A stretch of 64,000 nt of DNA from Fen-1362 sp964597035 (GTDB lineage: Bacteria > Planctomycetota > Phycisphaerae > Sedimentisphaerales > Anaerobacaceae). The stretch's first letter is position 1. Every line of letters begins with the position of its first letter. The translations under genes were made by a program, and so were the position numbers. Location of the stretch: assembly GCA_964597035.1 (NCBI GenBank), contig CAZQWM010000003.1:55018-119017 (forward strand), given 5' to 3'. Shown here piece by piece: positions 45,169-53,694 of this stretch. Below the pieces are notes generated by a model. The model ran no database searches and was not told the origin of the DNA. It saw only the letters and a list, made by a program, of their open reading frames with translations.

Positions 45169-45341
45169 GTGGCTCTGGAAAATGACCAATCCGGCCATAA
45201 TTAGCCAGGCCTTACTGACCTGACACGCAAATGCACGCAAGTCAGATGGTGATGCAGGTTACAGCGAGCAATGGCTAAAGCCAAAAAGGAAAGAGCCACC
45301 TGAATAATGGGAGAGCAGAAGATGCTCTCCCATTTGTTTTT
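45169..45341 (+). ncRNA. Candidate structured leader or small RNA ending in a terminator
   Basis: GTGGCTCT (45169-45176) is complementary to AGAGCCAC (45292-45299), which would close a domain of about 130 bases immediately before the intrinsic terminator at 45306-45341. The terminator ends 20 bases before the ATG of the 2H phosphoesterase gene. This is the layout of a transcription-attenuating leader, but a free-standing small RNA would look the same. The 5' end and promoter are not identified; no known riboswitch consensus was found by eye. Confidence 0.3.
45306..45341 (+). terminator. Intrinsic terminator upstream of 2H phosphoesterase gene
   Basis: A 12-bp perfect stem (AATGGGAGAGCA with TGCTCTCCCATT) around a GAAGA loop is followed by TTGTTTTT. 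It is the best plus-strand terminator in the window, yet no plus-strand protein gene precedes it within 400 bases. Confidence 0.85.
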
Positions 45342-45361
45342 CACCGGCTGGATTATTGCTT

Positions 45362-45955
45362 ATGTCCAGAATCGCCGTCGATATCGTTTTGTTGCCCGGA
45401 AAGATGATGACCGGTTATGCCATCGCCGCCAACGCCGAGCTTGTTAAAAATTTCAGCAGTCCCATAGTCCTCAATACTGAAAGATGTCTGCCGCACATCT
45501 CGCTTGCGATGGGTTGTATAGATTCTGACGATATCCCCCAACTCAGCGAATTGCTCCGCTCTTTGGTAGCCGTTGCTCCGAAGACGCTCAAGCTCACCGG
45601 TATTCAAAAATCAACCAGCTTTTCCGGCGAGACTGTATCAGTTCTGCGAGTCGAACGTTCGAAGCAGCTTCAAAAAGTTCACGAAAATATCTGCGAAGCA
45701 GTAGAACCATATTTTACTTACGATGTCACCGAGGATATGGTCGCCGGAAGCCGTGCGAGTTCTTCAACTCTGTTGTGGATTAAAAACTATCTGCAAAAGT
45801 CGAGCTATTCAAACTTTTCGCCTCACATAACCATCGGTTACGGAGATTTGTCCGACCGTCCGTTAGCCGCCGACTTTGCCGTATCACATTTGGCCCTCTG
45901 TCGTCTTGGCAATAACTGTACGTGCGTGAAAATACTCTGGTCTGTTGAGATTTGA
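45362..45955 (+). CDS. 2H phosphoesterase (2'-5' RNA ligase family)
   Basis: 197 residues with the two His motifs that define the 2H superfamily: HISLAMG near residue 43 and HITIGYG near residue 158, spaced as in LigT/ThpR proteins. Such enzymes hydrolyse or form 2'-5' or cyclic phosphate bonds in RNA or nucleotides; the exact substrate is unknown. I take the ATG at 45362 over a TTG two codons earlier. No good ribosome site is seen. The upstream terminator (45306-45341) suggests attenuation control. Confidence 0.82.
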   Translation: MSRIAVDIVLLPGKMMTGYAIAANAELVKNFSSPIVLNTERCLPHISLAMGCIDSDDIPQLSELLRSLVAVAPKTLKLTGIQKSTSFSGETVSVLRVERSKQLQKVHENICEAVEPYFTYDVTEDMVAGSRASSSTLLWIKNYLQKSSYSNFSPHITIGYGDLSDRPLAADFAVSHLALCRLGNNCTCVKILWSVEI

Positions 45956-45995
45956 GTGACTATCGAATGGTTACGGGATATGTGCGCAAAAAATA

Positions 45996-46075
45996 AAAGG
46001 GAGGCAAAGGTTCAGCTTCTCATCATTGACCCTACCGCCGGTCTTGATTTTTCTTTGTCTGACCTGCCTCCCTTT
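45996..46075. repeat. Inverted repeat, 11-bp arms, 58-base loop
   Basis: AAAGGGAGGCA (45996-46006) pairs perfectly with TGCCTCCCTTT (46065-46075). Inside the loop, GACC and GGTC can form a second short stem. It starts 40 bases after the 2H phosphoesterase stop. It may be a 3' structure of that transcript or a small structured RNA. Confidence 0.45.
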
Positions 46076-46184
46076 CTTCACTATTTTCGGCGTTTGAGGT
46101 GTTAAACAACCTCTGACTTATTTTCTATTATAATCACGGTGTTGCTTTTTGCAAAGGAAAAAAGCAAAAAAACAGTTTTATTTA

Positions 46185-46225
46185 CCCCTCCATCCGTGGC
46201 GGATATCCCGCCATTAGACGGGGGG
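46185..46225. repeat. GC-rich palindromic element
   Basis: GGCGG and CCGCC pair around ATATC, and the flanks (CCCC with CCGT on the left, ACGG with GGGG on the right) extend the fold, giving a REP-like imperfect cruciform. Whether it is repeated in the genome cannot be seen here. Confidence 0.35.
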
Positions 46226-46404
46226 TGCAATGGCTGCCTGGAGTTGCCTTGTTTGAAAAAAGCTTAACCGGCTTAATTTGCGAAAATCTATTGAAAATTG
46301 CACATGCAAACGGTAGCATTTAACTCGCCGGTTCGATGTTAATCGTTGCGGTCGCTACCGGGCTCTGTTGCGTAAGGATGTTTTACTAAGTCGAGTTTGT
46401 CCAA

Positions 46405-46695
46405 ATGGCTGAAAAAATCGAGGATAAACAGGGCAAAACCGCCGCCAAACAAGAGGTCAGCGATTACATTAAATCGCTCAGCGAAGAGTTCCGAATGCTC
46501 ATCGTCCTCAAAACTCAGTTGTATGGCGGCAGATGGGAGCCGATGCTCGACGACCTTCGCAATCGCCTTGCCGGCAAACCCTACATTTTCAAACTTGCCA
46601 ACAGGATTCAGGATGATATTGAACGAATCAAGCAGATGCAGAAATTCGAGGCCGACCATAGTGTCGACCTTGCAGATTTTGTCGAAATGCTGTAA
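46405..46695 (+). CDS. Small helical protein of unknown function
   Basis: 96 residues, mostly charged helix (EVSDYIKSLSEEFRMLIVLK, LANRIQDDIERIKQMQKF), no membrane segment, no signal peptide. Not recognised. No ribosome site is visible before the ATG. It ends 77 bases before a secreted beta-propeller gene on the same strand. Composition and the absence of stops support coding, but function is open. Confidence 0.55.
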   Translation: MAEKIEDKQGKTAAKQEVSDYIKSLSEEFRMLIVLKTQLYGGRWEPMLDDLRNRLAGKPYIFKLANRIQDDIERIKQMQKFEADHSVDLADFVEML

Positions 46696-46772
46696 CGCCC
46701 GGTTGACTATAATTCAAGCGGCGTAAAGACTGACTTCGGCCTACGAACAGGCCGGCAATGGAGGTGATGAAT

Positions 46773-47861
46773 ATGACCAAATCCGGATTTCTCCCCTTAA
46801 CCGTGGCTTTACTCGTTATCTGTGCAGCGCCACTATTGGCACAGGACGAGTCTCGGTGGCTTGTTGCACGAAGTCTGATTGAGCCAACGGACCTTAGAAT
46901 CGTCTGGCAGCAGAACCTGCCTCTGGGCAAATCCGAGACGCTTGACCAGTTACATATCTTTGGAAACCGACTTTGTGCGTTAACCAGCAAGAACTATCTG
47001 TCCTGCCTTAACAGGAACGACGCTAACGTTATTTTCAGCAGTTCAATTGCACCTGCAGGACTGCCGGTCGAGAATCTCCAGGCGTTCCAGGATGAGCTTA
47101 TAACCATCGTCGGCAGCAAGCTGCTCGAAATCAGTTCTGATTTGGGAGCCGAGAAGACCTCCATGCAAATCACCTCCGGCGTGACCTGTCCGATTGTCCG
47201 TAATGAGTCTTTCTTTTATATCGCCGGTTCCGACAAACGCATACACGTACAAAAGGCTGAAAATAAGGTCCAGGTTTTTGAGGTCGCTGCTGAAAATGAC
47301 TCTTTGATTACTTCTATTCTCGCGGAGGAGGATTTTGTCATTTTTGCCACCGAGGCCGGAAACGTAATCTCAATCATGCCTGATAAACCTGTGAAACTCT
47401 GGCAGTTCGATGCGGCCGGAGCCATCGTGCCTCCCATTGTTCGCGGTTCGACATCTTTGTATTTCGCCTGCGAAGACACATGCGTCTACCGTATCGACCT
47501 GTCTAATGGTGAATTGCTCTGGAAATACCAGACTGGGGCGATTCTCGATAATAGCCCTCAGATAGGTCAAAGAGCCGTTTACCAGCCCATCCCGGAAGTT
47601 GGTCTGACCGCGGTCAGAAAGGATTCAGCCAAGCTTCTCTGGGAGCTGCCTGATGGTCTGGATTTATTGGCTGAAGATGGCGACAGAGCGTTTGTGGTTA
47701 CTAAATCAGGGCAAATTGTGGCGATGGACAACATAAAATCAAAAAAACTATATTCAATTGACATTGGACAACCGCTCGAATACGTGACAAATACAGCCGA
47801 CGCCAAGATATACATAGCCGACGCAAAAGGCCGACTTGCCTGCCTTGAACCGATTAGATAA
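46773..47861 (+). CDS. Secreted PQQ-like beta-propeller protein
   Basis: 362 residues. A signal peptide ends at PLLAQDES; the start at 46773 has GGAGGTGA 5 bases upstream. The mature part consists of beta-propeller repeats of the PQQ/quinoprotein type, as in BamB-like proteins: YFACEDTCVYRIDLSNGELLWKY, GLTAVRKDSAKLLWEL and VVTKSGQIVAMDN. No PQQ-binding residues are evident, so a scaffold or binding role is more likely than an enzyme. Confidence 0.75.
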   Translation: MTKSGFLPLTVALLVICAAPLLAQDESRWLVARSLIEPTDLRIVWQQNLPLGKSETLDQLHIFGNRLCALTSKNYLSCLNRNDANVIFSSSIAPAGLPVENLQAFQDELITIVGSKLLEISSDLGAEKTSMQITSGVTCPIVRNESFFYIAGSDKRIHVQKAENKVQVFEVAAENDSLITSILAEEDFVIFATEAGNVISIMPDKPVKLWQFDAAGAIVPPIVRGSTSLYFACEDTCVYRIDLSNGELLWKYQTGAILDNSPQIGQRAVYQPIPEVGLTAVRKDSAKLLWELPDGLDLLAEDGDRAFVVTKSGQIVAMDNIKSKKLYSIDIGQPLEYVTNTADAKIYIADAKGRLACLEPIR

Positions 47862-47930
47862 TTGTTTAGGCCGCCGGATGCGTCAATGACCGGATACTAT
47901 AACTAATCAGTATTTCAGAGAGGGGACCAG

Positions 47931-49541
47931 ATGGATATGAAAATCAGGACGGCTTTGGTCAGTGTGTCCGACAAAACCGGTATTGCCGATTTTGCCCGCA
48001 AGCTCGCCGAGATGGGCGTCAAAATAATCAGCACAGGCGGTACCGCCAAAGCGCTCGCCGAAGCCGGTATCAACGTTACTGCTATTGAAGACGTTACCGG
48101 CTTTCCGGAGATGATGGATGGCAGGGTCAAAACCCTGCACCCCAAAATACACGGCGGCCTGCTGGCGCTTCGCGACAAAGCCGACCACAAGGCCGCAATG
48201 ACACAGCATAGTATTGACCCGATAGACCTCGTGTGCGTAAATCTGTATCCCTTCGAGCAGACGATTGCACAGCCGGATTGCAGCTTTGAGCGGGCAATCG
48301 AAAATATCGATATAGGCGGCCCGAGTATGCTCCGCTCCGCCGCCAAGAATCATAAGTTCGTCACTGTGGTTACAAGCCCGAGCCAGTATGATATGGTCAC
48401 AGACCTGATGGCGAAAAACGACGGAGCCACTAATTACGAGCTTCGCAGCGACCTTGCCCGTCAGGCCTTTGCTCACACCGCCGCTTACGATGCCGCAATA
48501 GCCCGTTATCTCAACAAGAAAGCCGGCGTCGATTATCCTGATAAGCTATCAGTAGCCCTTAAACTTGAAAGGCCCCTGCGCTACGGCGAAAACCCTCACC
48601 AAAGCGCCGCATTTTACAAGTTTCCAAATGCCTGCGAAAGCAGCATCGGAACGGCAAAAATAATTGAAGGCGATACCGCCATCAGTTTCAATAACCTGCT
48701 CGATGCAAACGCAGCATTCGAGCTGGTCAAGGAATTCGATGAACCCGCCGCGGTCGTAGTAAAACACCTCAATCCCTGTGGTTGTGCCGTTGATGATGAT
48801 ATCTGCGTGGCCTATCGAAAGGCCTACGAAGGCGACGTCGTAAGCGCCTTCGGTGGCATTGTTGCCGTTAATAGAGCGGTGAATTTTGAGCTTGCTCAGA
48901 CTATTATGGAATCATACAGCAGGTTCGGCAAAGCCCTTGGTGCCGGCGGCTTTTTTGCAGAGGTAATCATTGCACCGCAGTTCGATGCAGAAGCCGTTGA
49001 TATAATCCGCAAACTCAAAAGCTGGGGCAGGCGGGTCCGGCTCATCGAGACAGGCCAAACTGACAAAGCAAGAGTCGACAGCACCGACTACGACCTGCGT
49101 TGCATAGTAGGGGGAGTGCTTGTCCAGCAGCGAGACCTTGTGGGCTGGGAGCCAGAGGCCCTTACGTATCCCACCAAGGCCAGACCCTCCGCTGAGCAGC
49201 TTGAAGACCTCCGCATCGCTTGGCTTGCTGCCAAACATACCAAGAGCAATACTATCGTTCTTGCAAAGAACCAGAGAATCATTGGCGTCGGTGCAGGCCA
49301 GATGAACCGTGTCGAGTCGGGCCTTATCGCCATACAACACGCCGGCGAACAGGCCAAAGGCGCTGTTCTTGCCTCTGATGCATTCTTCCCATTCCCTGAC
49401 AACGTCGAAAATGCAGCCAAGGCGGGCATTGCCGCTATCGTTCAGCCCGGCGGCTCGAAGAAGGACGGCGAAGTCATTGCTGCCGCGGATAAATATGGAA
49501 TCGCTATGGTTTTTACAGGCAAACGACACTTCAAACACTAA
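47931..49541 (+). CDS. purH: Bifunctional AICAR transformylase / IMP cyclohydrolase
   Basis: Catalyses the last two steps of purine synthesis. The 536-residue chain starts TALVSVSDKTGIADFARKL with STGGT and GGRVKTLHP-type (MDGRVKTLHPKIHGGLLA) motifs of the cyclohydrolase. The transformylase part shows RYGENPHQSA, SFNNLLDANAAFELVKEF, VVVKHLNPCGCAV and the C-terminal AVLASDAFFPFPDNVE and VQPGGSKKDGEVIAAADKYGIAMVFTGKRHFKH. GAGGGG lies 5 bases before the ATG. A bidirectional terminator follows at 49570-49598. Confidence 0.97.
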   Translation: MDMKIRTALVSVSDKTGIADFARKLAEMGVKIISTGGTAKALAEAGINVTAIEDVTGFPEMMDGRVKTLHPKIHGGLLALRDKADHKAAMTQHSIDPIDLVCVNLYPFEQTIAQPDCSFERAIENIDIGGPSMLRSAAKNHKFVTVVTSPSQYDMVTDLMAKNDGATNYELRSDLARQAFAHTAAYDAAIARYLNKKAGVDYPDKLSVALKLERPLRYGENPHQSAAFYKFPNACESSIGTAKIIEGDTAISFNNLLDANAAFELVKEFDEPAAVVVKHLNPCGCAVDDDICVAYRKAYEGDVVSAFGGIVAVNRAVNFELAQTIMESYSRFGKALGAGGFFAEVIIAPQFDAEAVDIIRKLKSWGRRVRLIETGQTDKARVDSTDYDLRCIVGGVLVQQRDLVGWEPEALTYPTKARPSAEQLEDLRIAWLAAKHTKSNTIVLAKNQRIIGVGAGQMNRVESGLIAIQHAGEQAKGAVLASDAFFPFPDNVENAAKAGIAAIVQPGGSKKDGEVIAAADKYGIAMVFTGKRHFKH

Positions 49542-49569
49542 ATCCTTGTCCTGTGTTCGCACTGAAATA

Positions 49570-49598
49570 AAAAAGCCCGACGAGTTCTCGGGCTTTTT
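49570..49598. terminator. Bidirectional terminator between purH and metK
   Basis: AAAAAGCCCGA pairs with TCGGGCTTTTT around a 7-base loop; the A and T runs give a U-tract in both directions. It lies 28 bases past the purH stop and 21 bases past the metK stop, and serves both convergent genes. Confidence 0.9.
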
Positions 49599-49619
49599 CG
49601 CGTCTTTTTGCTCGTGTTG

Positions 49620-50807
49620 CTATTTGATACCCGCTGCCCTGCGGAGTTTTGTGACCATATCGGTTTTTTCCCATGTGAAATCAGGGTCCTTCCTGCCGAA
49701 ATGTCCACCGTAGCTTGTCTTGGCATAAATCGGCCTTGCAAGCTTGAGATGAGTAATCATTTCCTTAGGAGTAAGCGGGAAAAGCTTACGAATAATTGTG
49801 CTAAGTTTCGTCTCACTGATTTTTCCCGTACCCTTGGTATCTACAAGGACCGAAAGCGGGTCTGCGTAGCCGATGACATAAGACAGTTGAATCTCGCAGG
49901 CGTCGGCCAAGCCCGCCGCGACTATATTTTTTGCGATGTATCGTGCCATATAGCTGGCGGTGCGGTCGACTTTTGTCGGGTCTTTTCCGCTAAAAGCTCC
50001 GCCGCCGTGTCTGCCTCTGCCGCCGTAGGTATCGACAATAATCTTTCTGCCCGTCAGGCCGCAATCACCCGCAGGTCCGCCCGTAACAAAACGTCCGGTT
50101 GCGTTTATATGATATACCGTTTTTTTGTCCACCAGCCGTTTTGGCAGAACCGGCCTGACAACTTTGTCGATTATTTCCTTTTGCAGTTGCCGATACCCAA
50201 TCGTTGCCGTGTGCTGCGTGGCAATAACCACCGTATGAATACGTGATGGCTTGCCGTTAGTGTACTCAACCGTTACCTGGCTCTTGCCGTCAGGCCTAAG
50301 CCACGGCATTCTTCCCATCTGTCGCATCCGCTCCAGCCGGGTTGTCAGGGCGTGTGCAAGCTGAATCGGCATCGGCATCAGCTCAGGCGTTTCTCTGCAG
50401 GCATATCCGAACATTAGTCCCTGGTCGCCCGCGCCTTGTTTTTTATGCAGGCCGGAACCTTCCGTGACTCCCTGCGATATGTCCGGGCTTTGTTTTCCTA
50501 TCGAAACGAGCACCGCGCAGTTGTCGTAATGAAACCCAATATTCGGGTCGTCATAGCCAATTTCCTTAATCGTCTGTCGGACAACCGTGGGCACATCGAT
50601 AATGGCTCTTGTCGTGATTTCTCCTGCTACTACTACCATATCGTTTTTCACCAGCGTCTCGCACGCCACTCTGCTTCTGGCATCCTGTGCCAAGCACGCG
50701 TCCAGAATCGCATCCGATATATGGTCCGCCACCTTGTCCGGATGCCCCATTGTTACCGATTCACTGGTAAAAAGGTACTTTTCCATGTTGCCTGTTTTTT
50801 TTGTCAT
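49620..50807 (-). CDS. metK: S-adenosylmethionine synthetase
   Basis: Makes S-adenosylmethionine from methionine and ATP. In 395 residues it shows FTSESVTMGHPDKVADHISD at the N-terminus, GAGDQGLMFGYA, the P-loop-like GGGAFSGKDPTKVDRT, and DCGLTGRKIIVDTYGG. GGAG lies 9 bases before the ATG at 50807; a second ATG at codon 8 (MEKYLF) is also well placed. Only 40 bases separate it from the upstream lipoprotein gene, so no SAM riboswitch leader fits directly before it. Confidence 0.97.
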   Translation of the reverse strand: MTKKTGNMEKYLFTSESVTMGHPDKVADHISDAILDACLAQDARSRVACETLVKNDMVVVAGEITTRAIIDVPTVVRQTIKEIGYDDPNIGFHYDNCAVLVSIGKQSPDISQGVTEGSGLHKKQGAGDQGLMFGYACRETPELMPMPIQLAHALTTRLERMRQMGRMPWLRPDGKSQVTVEYTNGKPSRIHTVVIATQHTATIGYRQLQKEIIDKVVRPVLPKRLVDKKTVYHINATGRFVTGGPAGDCGLTGRKIIVDTYGGRGRHGGGAFSGKDPTKVDRTASYMARYIAKNIVAAGLADACEIQLSYVIGYADPLSVLVDTKGTGKISETKLSTIIRKLFPLTPKEMITHLKLARPIYAKTSYGGHFGRKDPDFTWEKTDMVTKLRRAAGIK

Positions 50808-50847
50808 GTGAATTTGCTCCGTAGTTACTTTATAAATCAGTATCGGC

Positions 50848-51897
50848 CTATTGGCTGCTGCTATCGTTAAGTGTCCAGTCGTAGCTCATATATTCCACAC
50901 TGTAGTTACCCGTCTCAAGAAAGCTTACATCGCTTGCCGGGATGTAATTTATCAGGAAGTTCAGCACAGCCCGGACTTCGGGACTCTGCTGCTTAAATTT
51001 CAGGTCTGTGTTGTACGCGGCGAGGAACTGTTGCCCGTACCAGGTTGGTTTCAGTATCGGAGACATATAAACCCTTTGCTTATCCCGCTCAATTCTTAAT
51101 GCGTGCCCGCTGTCGAGAAACTTCTTCACCTGGTTATCGAGTTGTGAGGAAAGTTTTTGTCCACGATAGGCCTCATTTCGCAGGGGCGGCCCTGAAAGTG
51201 AACCGTAGTTAATAGCAAAGAACACCCGAGGCTCGCCGAATTCATTCTCGAAGAACCTTTCGTCTATTTCTTTGAGCGTAAACTCTTCTTCCATAATTAT
51301 GAATTTGTGCTCATCCCATATTCCCTTTATATGCCTGATGCTGTTCGGCGGCCAGAAAAGCCGGAGCATTCTATTTGACTCAATAGGATAATTGTCCAGT
51401 ATTATCCTGATAAACTGCAGGTTATACGCATTTATCCAGAGAGCAAGTTTGTCTTCCTTCGACCACGAATTATATTCGTTTCGGTCCAGCGTCTTGAACA
51501 CATCGAGTAAATTGAGTAATTCGATCTTTTTGCGGAGAAGAATTCTGTAGTCCACCAAACCGTGCTGGTTGACATAATTGCCTAAAAAATCTGTGCACTT
51601 GTCACACAGCTTAGATGCCGAAATCTGTTCCGTAGCAGGCGGTGGCTTCGCCTCTTTGCCGCTGGCCAGTTCTTCCGGCATCGGCTTTGGTTCGACATCC
51701 GGCGGAGCATTTGGCTCTTCCGCCACCTGCTGTTGCATTTCTACAGCGACAGGTTGTTCTGCTGCTTTTGTCTCTATGGGTGCCGGTTCATTTATAGCCG
51801 GGGTTTGTGGTGTTCCTCCTTGCGGCTCGGGGCTGCATCCGCAGCTTACGAGGAGCATTCCTATTAAAGCCATAACCATAGTTTTTTGCGTGCTCAT
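50848..51897 (-). CDS. DUF547 lipoprotein
   Basis: 349 residues. A lipoprotein signal ends at MLLVSC, with Cys in a good lipobox for Lgt. A Pro/Glu-rich spacer (about 25-95) follows. The DUF547 domain fills about 110-340, with DYRILLR, LALWINAYNLQFIRIILDNYP, RVFFAINYGSLSGPPLRNEAY and KFLDSGHALRIER. The family is widespread in bacteria and plants, and its catalytic function is not established. AAGGA lies about 10 bases before the ATG. It is upstream of metK on the same strand. Confidence 0.87.
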   Translation of the reverse strand: MSTQKTMVMALIGMLLVSCGCSPEPQGGTPQTPAINEPAPIETKAAEQPVAVEMQQQVAEEPNAPPDVEPKPMPEELASGKEAKPPPATEQISASKLCDKCTDFLGNYVNQHGLVDYRILLRKKIELLNLLDVFKTLDRNEYNSWSKEDKLALWINAYNLQFIRIILDNYPIESNRMLRLFWPPNSIRHIKGIWDEHKFIIMEEEFTLKEIDERFFENEFGEPRVFFAINYGSLSGPPLRNEAYRGQKLSSQLDNQVKKFLDSGHALRIERDKQRVYMSPILKPTWYGQQFLAAYNTDLKFKQQSPEVRAVLNFLINYIPASDVSFLETGNYSVEYMSYDWTLNDSSSQ

Positions 51898-52032
51898 CTT
51901 TATTCAATCCTTTGCTTTATAACGCGGTATTTATAGACCGATTCAAGAACAGATTAGCATAAGAAATCGACCAATAAATGCAATGGTTTCTTGCCTTATT
52001 AGCCGTTTTTTTGTTGATGCCTTAGGGGCTTC

Positions 52033-53475
52033 TCATCCCTTCAGCACCGCCAGCGGCACCATCCGGGCAACCGGTTTTGCCCACCCGCACGCCGTAACGA
52101 TTCTGATGACCTCGTCGATATCTTTATATGCACCTGGTGCCTCTTCCTTTATGCGTCTTTTATCGCCGGCTATCAGTTTTATTCCCGCCATACTCCTCTT
52201 GAACTCATCGTCGCTGATAAGCGCCTTGTCTGTTCTTGAGCCGTGTCTTGACCTGCCTGATGCTGCAGACCGGCTCATTACTCTCCCGGCCCCGTGGTTC
52301 ACCGAGTAAAGTGACTCTTGCGAATCGCCCGTCCCGACCATAAGATAGCTCGCCGTACCCATCGAGCCGGGGGTGATTATCGGCTGGCCTACTTTTTCAA
52401 AAGGTGTATTTGTCATAAGCTTAGGTCCGAACGCCCGTGTCGCGCCCTTGCGGTGTACCCACAAGCTCCTGCCCTGGTATGTTTCTAATTTCGCCATATT
52501 ATGCGTAACATCATATATTAACGGCATCGGTGTAGGCCCAAACATCCGCGAGAAGCATCGCCGGACCAGCAGCCCCATTATGTGCCGGTTCACAAATGCA
52601 AAATTCGCCGCCGCACCCATCGCCAGGATATACTTTTGTCCCTCTCTATTATCCGTCGACAGGTAGCTAAGCATTTTGCGACGTCCTTCCATCTGTGGCT
52701 GTCTGGCCGCAACGTTCATATACTCATCCGCAATCTCATAGCCGAATCTCCGCGACCCCGAATGTATCATTACTACTATCTGGTTTACGTTTAGCCCGAA
52801 AAACTTCGCCAGTCCTTCGTCGAATATCTTCTGAACAAACTGTATCTCAATGAAGTGGTTGCCTCCGCCCAATGTTCCCAACTGCCCGGCGCCCTTGGCT
52901 ACAGCCAGTTTCGGCAGCGCACCCATATCTCCCGGCATTCGCCCGTTTTCCTCAATCCTTTGCAGGTCCTCCGAAAACTCTTCGTCATCGAAGGCTTCCC
53001 ACACCCTGTGCTTGACCTTAGCCGCCAGCTTCGGCACGCCGCTGACACCCTCTGTTATCACTGTTTCAATCAGGTTCTTGTCCACAGGCAGGTTGCTCAT
53101 CCCTTCGCCCAGTGGTATATCCCGCGCGATCGAATGTGCTATCTCGTCTGTGTTTATCTGTCCTTTCGTAAACGGCGTCCTCAGCAGTCGCATTCCGCAG
53201 TTTATGTCATATCCGACCGCAGGGGGCATTATCGCCCCTTCAAGCCCAAGTACCGCCCCGATTGGAATACCAAACCCGACGTGTATGTCCGCCGTTGCCA
53301 GAACCTTCTTTGCCGGCGGCAGCGATGCAGCATCCTGTAGCTGCCGTATCGCCTCCGGCTCAAGCTTGATGGCGTCCGACGCGAATACCATAGCGTCAAC
53401 AGTCATGTCACCGCTGCGCACCAATTGCAGTCGCAGCGGGTCAATTCGAACAAGATTTGTTGATGAACTAGTCAT
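52033..53475 (-). CDS. rtcB: RtcB-family RNA-splicing ligase
   Basis: Joins RNA 3'-phosphate or 2',3'-cyclic phosphate ends to 5'-OH ends, using GTP and Mn. 480 residues. Metal-ligand motifs are present: DIHVGFGIPIG, the Cys ligand in GYDINCGMRLL, GTLGGGNHFIEI, MIHSGSRRFGYEI and the guanylated His in NHGAGRVMSR. Usual archaeal/bacterial type, no intein seen. The downstream end lies next to the DUF547/metK pair but 135 bases apart; no rtcA gene is adjacent. The window also encodes a 2H phosphoesterase that could act on similar ends. Confidence 0.95.
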   Translation of the reverse strand: MTSSSTNLVRIDPLRLQLVRSGDMTVDAMVFASDAIKLEPEAIRQLQDAASLPPAKKVLATADIHVGFGIPIGAVLGLEGAIMPPAVGYDINCGMRLLRTPFTKGQINTDEIAHSIARDIPLGEGMSNLPVDKNLIETVITEGVSGVPKLAAKVKHRVWEAFDDEEFSEDLQRIEENGRMPGDMGALPKLAVAKGAGQLGTLGGGNHFIEIQFVQKIFDEGLAKFFGLNVNQIVVMIHSGSRRFGYEIADEYMNVAARQPQMEGRRKMLSYLSTDNREGQKYILAMGAAANFAFVNRHIMGLLVRRCFSRMFGPTPMPLIYDVTHNMAKLETYQGRSLWVHRKGATRAFGPKLMTNTPFEKVGQPIITPGSMGTASYLMVGTGDSQESLYSVNHGAGRVMSRSAASGRSRHGSRTDKALISDDEFKRSMAGIKLIAGDKRRIKEEAPGAYKDIDEVIRIVTACGWAKPVARMVPLAVLKG

Positions 53476-53694
53476 AGCCAGTTCCGTAATATACCGCAGA
53501 GTGAGAACACAAGCCCATTATATATTCTTTACGACCTGATTACAGTTTCTGTTGCTAAAAAACTCAACCTCTCCCGCATCTTCGACGATGTATCTGCTGC
53601 GGGCAAATTAGCTTGACAGCGGGACACTGTCTTATTACTCTATTATACGGTAGTCAAAGAACTTGTGAATTTGTGAGGGCCTTTACAGACGACT

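Larger units (their letters stand above)
44922..45361. other. 440-base gap with leader RNA candidate
   Basis: Between the divergent YgiQ and 2H phosphoesterase genes. A strong terminator lies at 45306-45341 and a long-range 8-bp pairing at 45169-45176 with 45292-45299, treated in separate entries. A short basic frame of 10 codons (45271-45303) and a Cys-rich frame (about 45034-45223) exist but lack ribosome sites. I see no named riboswitch class. Confidence 0.5.
45956..46404. other. 449-base gap with inverted repeats
   Basis: Contains an 11-bp inverted repeat with a long loop (45996-46075), a small GAGGT/ACCTC hairpin (about 46094-46111) followed by a T-rich stretch that may end the 2H transcript, and a GC-rich palindromic segment (46185-46225). 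No protein-coding frame with a ribosome site is evident. Confidence 0.45.

Noticed and set aside
45034..45223. Cys-rich frame with a hydrophobic start
   Set aside because: No ribosome site, odd composition and no similarity I recognise; overlaps the leader RNA candidate.
45271..45303. 10-codon basic frame before the terminator
   Set aside because: No proper ribosome site; more likely part of the structured RNA.
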